Shown here: positions 1-5,154 of the stretch, one piece after another
Layout of the letters: each line of letters opens with the position of its first letter
Position numbering within the stretch: position 1 is the first letter of the stretch
Source: an uncultured Collinsella sp.
GTDB taxonomy: Bacteria; Actinomycetota; Coriobacteriia; Coriobacteriales; Coriobacteriaceae
Length of the DNA: 5,223 nucleotides
NCBI GenBank assembly: GCA_900549215.1
Contig: URNJ01000125.1
Location: 1 to 5,223 of the forward strand
Direction of reading: 5' to 3'
Notes under the pieces: model-generated
Databases searched by the model: none
What the model was told of the DNA's origin: nothing
Seen by the model: the letters and a program-made list of their open reading frames with translations, nothing else
Translations under genes and position numbers: made by a program

Positions 1-321
1 TACCTGGCCATGGCTCGTGTCGCTCATCGCGAGGGCTATCCCGAGATCGGCCTGTACTGGGAGAAGGCTGCCCACGAGGAGGCCGAGCACGCCGCCAAGT
101 TCGCCGAGCTCCTGGGCGAGGTCGTGACCGACTCCACCAAGAAGAACCTCGAGATGCGCGTTGAGGCCGAGAACGGCGCCACCGCCGGCAAGACCGATCT
201 TGCCAAGCGTGCCAAGGCCGCCGGCCTCGATGCCATCCACGACACCGTGCACGAGATGGCTCGCGACGAGGCCCGCCACGGCAAGGCTTTCGCCGGCCTG
301 CTCAAGCGCTACTTTGGCTAA
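1..321 (+). CDS. Rubrerythrin-family di-iron peroxidase (reverse rubrerythrin / NADH peroxidase type), 5'-truncated
   Basis: The reading frame is open from base 1 (Tyr-Leu-Ala-Met...) and stops at TAA 319-321, giving 106 visible residues. The ATG at 10-12 is internal, so the true start lies before the window. The visible part is the ferritin-like four-helix bundle. It has an EAEH segment (E27, H30 of the visible part), a helix starting around AENGATAGKTD, and the last-helix DEARH motif (E90, H93); these E-x-x-H pairs are the usual di-iron ligands. The protein ends soon after the last helix (KRYFG) with no C-terminal rubredoxin Cys pairs. This fits the reverse arrangement, in which rubredoxin is N-terminal, or a rubredoxin-free form; the missing 5' part would decide. 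Proteins of this family reduce hydrogen peroxide in the cytoplasm of anaerobes, drawing electrons from NADH through partner proteins. The family is clear; the exact enzyme name is inference. A terminator follows, so this is the end of its transcript. Confidence 0.85.
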   Translation, partial: YLAMARVAHREGYPEIGLYWEKAAHEEAEHAAKFAELLGEVVTDSTKKNLEMRVEAENGATAGKTDLAKRAKAAGLDAIHDTVHEMARDEARHGKAFAGLLKRYFG

Positions 322-356
322 GCCAACCGCTTGAGACATAACCTCTAGCTCGATGA

Positions 357-387
357 GGCCCGGACCGTATTGGTTCGGGCCTTTTTG
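357..387 (+). terminator. Intrinsic terminator of the rubrerythrin-family gene
   Basis: GGCCCGGACC (357-366) pairs with GGTTCGGGCC (372-381) across a 5-base loop, with a single G-U wobble, and TTTTT (382-386) follows directly. It starts 35 bases after the stop codon of the upstream gene and is oriented to end plus-strand transcription. The opposite side has no A-run, so it does not look bidirectional. Confidence 0.9.
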
Positions 388-451
388 TGTCTCGAGGACT
401 CGTTAACGCCCTGAAATAGAGCTATCTTCGGCATAGGTTTCTCGTCAAAAA

Positions 452-574
452 CTAAGTGAGTAGACTTTTTGGAACTTGCCGAGCACGCCATCCATATTGC
501 TTTATAAAGCCGCAGGTAAATGACTTGTTTCAAAACGGCCTGGTCGCCAAAGTGCTAAAAGCCTACTCACTTAG
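452..574. repeat. Short interspersed element with inverted termini, copy 1
   Basis: The left end CTAAGTGAGTAGACTTTT (452-469) is mirrored at the right end, where the complement reads CTAAGTGAGTAGGCTTTT (574 back to 557): 17 of 18 bases match. The 119-bp core 454-572 aligns without gaps to 1874-1992; by hand I count 19 differences, about 84% identity. The right third (GCCTGGTCGCCAAAGTGCTA, 538-557) is the best conserved internal stretch. The centre holds a 12-bp palindrome, GCTTTATAAAGC (499-510). The bases next to AGTGAG are TA on both sides, which would suit a TA target duplication of a Tc1/mariner-IS630-type miniature element, but this is inference. No coding capacity is credible. The right end supplies the stop codon of the minus-strand gene ending at 563. 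A structured RNA or transcription terminator is an alternative reading. Confidence 0.8.
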
Positions 575-1690
575 AACCGCAGCCGTCCACGATCGAGCCA
601 TTTTGTGTCTAGCGGGCATCTTTCCGTCGATTACTCCCAATTTTGTCCAGTCAATGAATAGTTCAGACCGGAGTAATGCCTCAGCCCTTTGCTCATCCGA
701 GCTTTTATCACGATATTCAGCATCGAGCATCCTGCATACGGCCTTAACGATCGCGCGGAATCTATCCTCATCCGATATCTGTCTGTGTGTAAGGAGAAGC
801 ACATCGTAGCCCATGGCCTGAAGGGCCGTCATGCGGTCAGCGTCACGCAAGCCATCCCCTGCGCGTCCGTGCGAGGCCTTTCCCTGACATTCAATGGCCA
901 CCTGTCGCCTACCGTCCGGCGAAGAAAGAAGTAGGTCGATATATACACGGGACTTTCCCACAATCGCTCGAGCACTTGTGCTTAACGTCACTTCGACATT
1001 GAGCTCTATGCCGCAAAACCCTTCGCCTCCCAGGGCTTGCGGCAGTCCAAGCAACAAATACGCCTCGACCTCAAAAGGCGACGCGGCACCCAATGGAACG
1101 AGTTGCGATACCGCCATAAATCTATTGCCGTAACGCATCCCGCAAACATCTGAACAAAAACGGTCAAGGTCTCTGCCTAAAACCAAAGCGTCTCGACGCC
1201 ATAAATTTGAGGCGGTGCCGTCCTCGGACGGGCAGCGCACCCAACCGAACGTTGTCGAAATCGCGCCCGAATCAATTGCACGCGAAAGCTCCGCCTCAAG
1301 TGCCGCTGGCAGAGCGCACACCGCAAACAGGCCGCACATCTCCGCCAACACAAAAAGAAGCTGAAGATCCGTCAGATGCCGCGACATGATGAATGCCGTC
1401 AGTAGAGGAGACGTAATCAAAAATCCATGCTCCGTTTCCAGCACGGATTCCCTGGGGGGCTCACCAAGGAACAGCCGCTGCCTAATGCTGGTAGGACAAG
1501 TCCGCTTGTTTCTCGACCGAACCAATGTATACAACGGAAAGCCGAGCGCAACCGCAGCAGTCGGGTTACGGGCGAGATCATATCGCTGCCGGTCTTCTTC
1601 CGGCCGTGGAAGCGGCGGACACAAAGCGCGAACCTGAGGGGGCAAACGCCAGTACCTAAAAGCCGATATGTCACAAAGTAGATCCTTCAT
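563..1690 (-). CDS. Hypothetical protein with C-terminal DUF559/Vsr-like PD-(D/E)XK nuclease-type domain
   Basis: I cannot name this 375-residue protein. The ATG at 1688-1690 is preferred; an in-frame GTG at 1694-1696 would add two residues, and neither has a convincing Shine-Dalgarno site. The N-terminal part carries the sequence ISAFRYWRLPP. A middle segment (ITSPLLTAFIMSRHL, about residues 92-106) resembles the SP-x-x-A-hydrophobic stretch of AbiEi-like proteins. The C-terminal part reads like a small nuclease fold: SPFEVEAYLLLGLP (about 204-217), then YIDLLL, AIECQGK, a His, LRDADR, and MGYDVLLLTHRQI (about 293-305). The Asp (252), Glu (267), Gln/Lys (269/271) and His (274) would be the candidate active site. 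The ECQGK spacing is somewhat atypical, so catalysis is uncertain. There is no signal peptide or membrane segment, so it should be cytoplasmic. Codon use looks less G/C-biased than in pdxST, suggesting transfer. Its last residues VLSE and TAG stop come from the repeat at 452-574. Genes of this kind are, from memory, paralogous in Coriobacteriia; a defence or toxin-antitoxin link is only speculation. Confidence 0.75.
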   Translation of the reverse strand: MKDLLCDISAFRYWRLPPQVRALCPPLPRPEEDRQRYDLARNPTAAVALGFPLYTLVRSRNKRTCPTSIRQRLFLGEPPRESVLETEHGFLITSPLLTAFIMSRHLTDLQLLFVLAEMCGLFAVCALPAALEAELSRAIDSGAISTTFGWVRCPSEDGTASNLWRRDALVLGRDLDRFCSDVCGMRYGNRFMAVSQLVPLGAASPFEVEAYLLLGLPQALGGEGFCGIELNVEVTLSTSARAIVGKSRVYIDLLLSSPDGRRQVAIECQGKASHGRAGDGLRDADRMTALQAMGYDVLLLTHRQISDEDRFRAIVKAVCRMLDAEYRDKSSDEQRAEALLRSELFIDWTKLGVIDGKMPARHKMARSWTAAVLSE

Positions 1691-1773
1691 AGGCACAGGA
1701 AAACACGAATTTCAACCCAGTCAGTCACGCATTGGCGCGAACGCACCAAAAATGGCACCGAACGGACTGCTAA

Positions 1774-1850
1774 GTTTTCAACAGCCCTCCCCAACTGGCC
1801 AAAAGCTTGCCGAGAGCTGGACGAAGCCCTGTTGAAAACCCCATTTTTTT
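1774..1850 (+). repeat. Inverted repeat with 11-bp perfect arms and a T7 run
   Basis: GTTTTCAACAG (1774-1784) is the exact reverse complement of CTGTTGAAAAC (1829-1839). The 44-base spacer contains weaker self-complementarity (around CCAACT and AGCTGG). CCCCA and seven T residues (1844-1850) follow the right arm. Read on the plus strand this resembles a terminator, but there is no plus-strand gene upstream within the window. It lies between the start of the minus-strand nuclease-like gene and the repeat after pdxR. It may be a remnant or member of another small intergenic repeat family. The arms are certain; the role is not. Confidence 0.55.
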
Positions 1851-1873
1851 CTCATGCAGAAGCTTTACGCGGC

Positions 1874-1994
1874 AAGTGAGTAGACTTTTTTGAACATTCC
1901 GAGCAGGCCGGTCTTCCTGCTTTTCAAAACCGCAGGTAGATAGCTTGTTACAAAACTGCCTGGTCGCCAAAGTGCTAAAAGTCTACTCACTTAG
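1874..1994. repeat. Short interspersed element with inverted termini, copy 2
   Basis: This is the second copy of the element at 452-574, in the same orientation and 1,420 bp away. Its ends AAGTGAGTAGACTTTT (1874-1889) and AAAAGTCTACTCACTT (1977-1992) are a perfect 16-bp inverted repeat. The right end extends to TAG (1994), but the matching left base is C rather than T (1873), so the left CTAAG has become GCAAG. Inside, CCTGC (1916-1920) pairs with GCAGG (1932-1936), and CAGGC (1904-1908) pairs with GCCTG (1958-1962), so the whole unit can fold into a branched hairpin on either strand. The right end provides the TGA stop of the pdxR-like gene. A non-autonomous mobile element, or an RNA or terminator element that has spread, are both open. 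Confidence 0.8.
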
Positions 1995-3423
1995 ATTGCA
2001 GAGTGCCCCCCATTAGCTGCAATTCCAAGGTAGTTAGTACTTTTGGACTCAGATCGTCATACTGGACAAGAATATGAGTTGAGTTTTCAGGGGCAGATGC
2101 GCCATCGGCACACCAAAAACAGTCACCGATATCGATAAAAGGGATGCTCGAGCGCGTGAGGGCCCGTGCAAAAGTGCTTCCGCCCGTTCCACGCTCCGCA
2201 ACCACGGTGCAGTAAAGGCCCGCGTCTGCGTGTTCGATCGAGACTTCCCCTGCCGGAAATGCCTTCCGTACAAGCGCCGCCAGGCCATCACGCGCCTCGC
2301 GAGCACGAACGCGCACGCGGTTCACATGTCGCTCGTAATCACCCGATTCCAGCAAACGAGCCAAAGCGACCTGGTCAACAGAGCTCACCGACGAGGCGTA
2401 AAAACCAAGGTTGCGCCTAAACCGCTCCATTAGCTCATCGGGCAGCACCATGTACGCTAGACGCAACGCCGATGACAGGCTCTTCGAAAACGTGTTGGTG
2501 TAGATAACCGACTGGGAGGCATCGATCGACGCGAGCGCGGGAATTGGCTTGCCGGCAAGGCGAAACTCACAATCAAAGTCATCTTCGATGAGGTACCGAC
2601 CTGGTCGCTCGGCGGCCCAGCTCAGCAGCGCATAGCGACGCGCAATGCTCGTCACAAGACCGGTGGGATACTGATGGGACGGCATAAGGTGAAGGACATC
2701 GGTTCCAGTTTTCTGCAGAGCGCTCAGGTCCACGCCGTCGTCATCCAACGGGATATGTCGTACTTGGCAGCCCATAGCCTGATAGATGCGCGTCAGACGC
2801 AAATAGCCCGGGTCCTCAACGGCATACACCTTGTCAGCGCCAAGCAACTGAACCAACATGGTATCGAGCAGCTGGGCGCCTGCACCGATAACAATGTTGT
2901 TGGGGTCGACATTCATGCCCCTTGTCCCACGCAGATGGTGAGCAATTGCGCGTCGCAGCCGAGCGGTGCCCTGCGCCGGTGCGGGCGAAAAGATTTCGCG
3001 CTCATCTTCGGATGCCAACGTCGCCCGTAGTGCGCTTTGCCAAAGCCGCGCCGCCTCCAAAGCGGAAGGAGAAAGTGCATCGAACAGCTCGACCTGTCCG
3101 TTGACATCATGCGCGCTGAGGCCCACAGAGACGGTATCTCGGTCGATGCCCTGCGAAGCCAAAGGCAAAACCGGTGCATCCGGAAGCTTGCAAGCGTAGT
3201 AGCCACGACGCGGCATTGAGCAAATATAGCCCTCGGCAAGTAACTGGCTATATGCATTCTCGATGGTAATGACACTGATTCCCAGATGACTGGCAAAGGC
3301 GCGCTTAGACGGAAGATGCTCCCCCGCCGCAATACGTCCAACAACAATATCATCTCGAATTTGCTGGTAAACATACTCATAAAGCGATGCTTCGCCGCGT
3401 TTTTCCAAATTGTAGTCAAGCAT
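1987..3423 (-). CDS. pdxR: MocR-family (GntR/aminotransferase) regulator, probable PdxR activator of pdxST
   Basis: This is a 478-residue cytoplasmic transcription factor. The ATG at 3421-3423 is chosen because AGGTGG lies 7 bases upstream; a TTG 33 bases further out lacks support. Residues about 13-76 form a GntR winged helix-turn-helix (SLYEYVYQQI; PSKRAFASHLGIS; AYSQLLAEGYI; RRGYY). The rest is a fold-type I aminotransferase-like effector domain with PSHQYPTG (248-255), EDDFDCEF (280-287) and TFSKSLSSALRLAY (311-324), in which K314 should hold PLP as a Schiff base and R321 follows at the usual spacing. MocR proteins use this domain to sense PLP or amino acids rather than to transaminate. 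The gene is divergent from pdxS across 145 bp, the classic PdxR arrangement, so control of pdxST in response to PLP, with possible self-repression, is the likely role. The last codons (TCT AAG TGA) fall in the repeat element, so the C-terminal SK and stop are element-derived. Family is near certain; PdxR identity rests mainly on context. Confidence 0.88.
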   Translation of the reverse strand: MLDYNLEKRGEASLYEYVYQQIRDDIVVGRIAAGEHLPSKRAFASHLGISVITIENAYSQLLAEGYICSMPRRGYYACKLPDAPVLPLASQGIDRDTVSVGLSAHDVNGQVELFDALSPSALEAARLWQSALRATLASEDEREIFSPAPAQGTARLRRAIAHHLRGTRGMNVDPNNIVIGAGAQLLDTMLVQLLGADKVYAVEDPGYLRLTRIYQAMGCQVRHIPLDDDGVDLSALQKTGTDVLHLMPSHQYPTGLVTSIARRYALLSWAAERPGRYLIEDDFDCEFRLAGKPIPALASIDASQSVIYTNTFSKSLSSALRLAYMVLPDELMERFRRNLGFYASSVSSVDQVALARLLESGDYERHVNRVRVRAREARDGLAALVRKAFPAGEVSIEHADAGLYCTVVAERGTGGSTFARALTRSSIPFIDIGDCFWCADGASAPENSTHILVQYDDLSPKVLTTLELQLMGGTLQSK

Positions 3424-3430
3424 GAGTTTG

Positions 3431-3436
3431 CCACCT
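3431..3436 (-). promoter_or_regulatory. Ribosome binding site deciding the pdxR start
   Basis: On the minus strand AGGTGG stands 7 bases before the ATG at 3423. It favours that start over the in-frame TTG at 3454-3456. It overlaps by two bases the left copy of the CTGACCTTAT repeat, so a protein bound there would cover the pdxR translation start region. Confidence 0.7.
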
Positions 3437-3556
3437 GACCTTATCGAGCTGTTCAATCTGGTATTAGGCTGACCTTATTATTATCTCGAAAACTGAGTAT
3501 TTTGCCATACCCAGCTCCCCGATAGGATGTTCCGTCAAGCAATGCACATGCCAACC

Positions 3557-3563
3557 AAGGGAG
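3557..3563 (+). promoter_or_regulatory. Ribosome binding site deciding the pdxS start
   Basis: AAGGGAG lies 5 bases before the ATG at 3569. It selects the start giving MAEQTSKADR, which matches the normal N-terminal length of PdxS. The in-frame upstream ATG codons at 3527 and 3548 have no comparable site and would add residues foreign to the family. Confidence 0.8.
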
Positions 3564-3568
3564 CAACC

Positions 3569-4459
3569 ATGGCAGAACAGACCAGCAAGGCCGATCGCGT
3601 CAAACTCAATCGCGAACTCGCGCAGATGCTCAAGGGCGGCGTCATCATGGACGTCACCACGCCCGAGCAGGCACGCATCGCCGAGGAGGCGGGCGCCTGC
3701 GCCGTCATGGCACTCGAGCGCATTCCGGCCGACATCCGCGCCGCAGGCGGCGTCTCGCGCATGAGCGACCCCAAGATGATCAAGGGCATCCAAGAGGCCG
3801 TCTCCATCCCTGTTATGGCCAAGTGCCGCATCGGTCACATCGTCGAGGCGCAGGTCCTTCAGGCCATCGAGATCGACTACATCGATGAGTCCGAGGTTCT
3901 CTCCCCCGCCGACGACGTCTATCATATCGACAAGACCCAGTTTGACGTGCCGTTTGTCTGCGGCGCCCGTGATCTGGGCGAGGCGCTGCGCCGTGTTGCC
4001 GAAGGCGCCACGATGATTCGCACCAAGGGTGAGCCGGGTACGGGCGACGTCGTTCAGGCCGTGCGTCACATGCGCAAAATCCAAAAGCAGATCCGCGACG
4101 TAGTTGCCCTGCGCGACGACGAGCTCTTTGAGGCAGCCAAGCAACTGCAGGTTCCGGTCGAGCTGGTGCGCGAGGTCCATGCCACGGGCAAGCTTCCCGT
4201 CGTGAACTTTGCCGCTGGCGGCGTAGCGACCCCCGCCGACGCCGCGCTGATGATGCAGCTGGGTGCCGAGGGCGTCTTTGTCGGCTCGGGCATCTTTAAG
4301 AGCGGCGACCCCGCCAAGCGCGCCGCCGCCATCGTCAAGGCCGTGGCAAACTTCACCGATGCCAAGCTCATCGCCGAGCTTTCGGAGGACCTGGGCGAGG
4401 CCATGGTGGGCATCAACGCCGACGAGATCGAGATTATCATGGAAGAGCGCGGGCGCTAG
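3569..4459 (+). CDS. pdxS: Pyridoxal 5'-phosphate synthase, PdxS (Pdx1) lyase/synthase subunit
   Basis: This 296-residue protein makes PLP from ribose 5-phosphate (or ribulose 5-phosphate), glyceraldehyde 3-phosphate and ammonia, in the cytoplasm, as the core of the PdxS12:PdxT12 complex (EC 4.3.3.6). The family normally has about 290-300 residues, so it is full length. It is a (beta/alpha)8 barrel. Conserved segments include GGVIMDV with D28, ALERIPADIRAAGGVSRM (49-66), PVMAKCRIGH with K85, DYIDESEVL, VPFVCGARDLGEALRR, RTKGEPGTG with K153, NFAAGGVATPADAALMMQLG and GVFVGSGIFKS. K85 and K153 correspond to the two catalytic lysines, K81 and K149, of Bacillus subtilis Pdx1; K85 forms the first imine and K153 takes over the intermediate. 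No key residue is missing. The gene is divergent from the pdxR-like regulator and is followed after 20 bp by pdxT, so the two are almost certainly cotranscribed. Confidence 0.98.
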   Translation: MAEQTSKADRVKLNRELAQMLKGGVIMDVTTPEQARIAEEAGACAVMALERIPADIRAAGGVSRMSDPKMIKGIQEAVSIPVMAKCRIGHIVEAQVLQAIEIDYIDESEVLSPADDVYHIDKTQFDVPFVCGARDLGEALRRVAEGATMIRTKGEPGTGDVVQAVRHMRKIQKQIRDVVALRDDELFEAAKQLQVPVELVREVHATGKLPVVNFAAGGVATPADAALMMQLGAEGVFVGSGIFKSGDPAKRAAAIVKAVANFTDAKLIAELSEDLGEAMVGINADEIEIIMEERGR

Positions 4460-4479
4460 TCCAGCAGAAAGGATCGCAC

Positions 4480-5067
4480 ATGAGCGATTATGCAGACCAA
4501 ACGGTCGCCGTGCTGGCGGTCCAAGGTGCTTTTGCCGAGCACGAGGCAAGACTATCCGAGCTGGGCGCACGTTGTATTGAGCTGAGGCAGGCGGCCGATT
4601 TGAAGCAGGACTTTGACCGTCTGGTACTTCCCGGCGGCGAGTCTACCGTTCAAGGGAAGCTGCTTGATGAGTTGGGCATGCTCGAGGAGCTTCGTGCCCG
4701 TATCGCTGAAGGCATGCCCGTCCTTGGCACCTGCGCCGGCTTGATTCTGCTGGCGCGCGACCTTGCCGCCCACGACGATAAGGGGACACCGCGCCTGGCA
4801 ACCATGGATGTGCTCGTTGAGCGCAATGCCTACGGCAGGCAGCTCGGCAGCTTTCGAACCAAGGGGCAAATAGCCGGCATCGACGGTGAAGTGCCGCTGA
4901 CGTTTATCCGCGCGCCCCGCATCGTCGAGGTCCACGGCGACGCCAAGGCCTTAGCGAAAGTCGACGGTCGTATTGTCGCCGCCCGTCAGGGCAACCAGCT
5001 CGGCGTAACCTTCCACCCCGAACTCGACGAAGACACCCGCCTCCACGAACTGTTCCTACAAATGTAG
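4480..5067 (+). CDS. pdxT: Pyridoxal 5'-phosphate synthase, PdxT (Pdx2) glutaminase subunit
   Basis: This 195-residue class I glutamine amidotransferase hydrolyses glutamine to glutamate and ammonia and passes the ammonia to PdxS (EC 3.5.1.2 activity in the complex). The ATG at 4480 is supported by GAAAGGA (4467-4473), 6 bases upstream. The N-terminal VAVLAVQGAFAEH is the family signature strand and oxyanion-region loop. LVLPGGEST (48-56) follows, then GTCAGLILLA with nucleophile C85, RNAYGRQLGSF (115-125), FIRAPRI (142-148) and VTFHPEL with H179 and E181. C85, H179 and E181 form the complete catalytic triad, matching C79, H170 and E172 of B. subtilis Pdx2. Length is normal for the family. 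It ends the visible operon; a long hairpin begins 23 bases after the stop. Confidence 0.98.
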   Translation: MSDYADQTVAVLAVQGAFAEHEARLSELGARCIELRQAADLKQDFDRLVLPGGESTVQGKLLDELGMLEELRARIAEGMPVLGTCAGLILLARDLAAHDDKGTPRLATMDVLVERNAYGRQLGSFRTKGQIAGIDGEVPLTFIRAPRIVEVHGDAKALAKVDGRIVAARQGNQLGVTFHPELDEDTRLHELFLQM

Positions 5068-5090
5068 GCATCGAAATCAACAAACGAAAC

Positions 5091-5154
5091 GAGAGTGGAT
5101 AATCTCCCACCTTGAGCATGAATATGGGCTCATACCGGGAGATTATCCACTCTC
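5091..5154. terminator. Long hairpin after pdxT, possible bidirectional or leftward terminator
   Basis: GAGAGTGGATAATCTCCC (5091-5108) is the exact reverse complement of 5137-5154, an 18-bp perfect stem. The 28-base loop contains an inner TGAGC/GCTCA stem (5113-5117, 5128-5132). On the plus strand no T-run follows, so it is not a textbook terminator for pdxST. On the minus strand the hairpin is followed by the T-rich GTTTCGTTTGTTGATTT, so it suits termination of a leftward transcript entering from the right. A palindromic intergenic repeat is the alternative. The structure is certain; the function is moderate. Confidence 0.6.

Larger units (their letters stand above)
3424..3568. promoter_or_regulatory. 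Divergent pdxR-pdxST control region
   Basis: This 145-bp gap must hold the promoters of both divergent units. CTGACCTTAT occurs twice exactly (3435-3444 and 3469-3478), 34 bp start to start, so on nearly the same face of the helix. A weaker related sequence, CTGGTATTAG, sits between them at 3458-3467. MocR regulators, including PdxR, typically bind spaced direct repeats upstream of the promoter, so these are candidate operator boxes. A possible plus-strand promoter is TTGCCA (3502-3507) and TAGGAT (3523-3528), though the 15-bp spacer is short; a weak promoter would suit activation. On the minus strand GATAAT (about 3480-3485) is a possible -10 element for pdxR without a good -35. The repeats are seen; their use is inferred. 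Confidence 0.5.

Noticed and set aside
345..533. Small minus-strand frame between the peroxidase gene and the repeat
   Set aside because: It spans the terminator and most of repeat copy 1, with no family resemblance or ribosome binding site.
456..809. Plus-strand open frame starting inside repeat copy 1
   Set aside because: It is antisense to the C-terminal half of the nuclease-like gene, starts within the repeat, and has an unlikely composition with many Ser and Cys residues.
1770..1970. Minus-strand 66-codon frame between pdxR and the nuclease-like gene
   Set aside because: It is made almost entirely of the repeat element and the 1774-1850 inverted repeat, with no ribosome binding site seen; it is read as non-coding repeat sequence.
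452..1994. CRISPR-like or direct-repeat array
   Set aside because: Only two copies exist, 1,420 bp apart with a gene between them, and each has inverted ends; this is not an array.
2913..3434. Second minus-strand frame overlapping the pdxR N-terminal region
   Set aside because: It is a frame-shifted shadow of pdxR; the pdxR frame carries the complete winged helix-turn-helix and aminotransferase motifs.
3464..4570. Long minus-strand open frame (368 codons) opposite pdxS
   Set aside because: It lies antisense to the unmistakable pdxS and follows its codon periodicity. It shows no recognisable motif and covers the pdxS promoter and the pdxT start; such shadows are common in high-GC genes.
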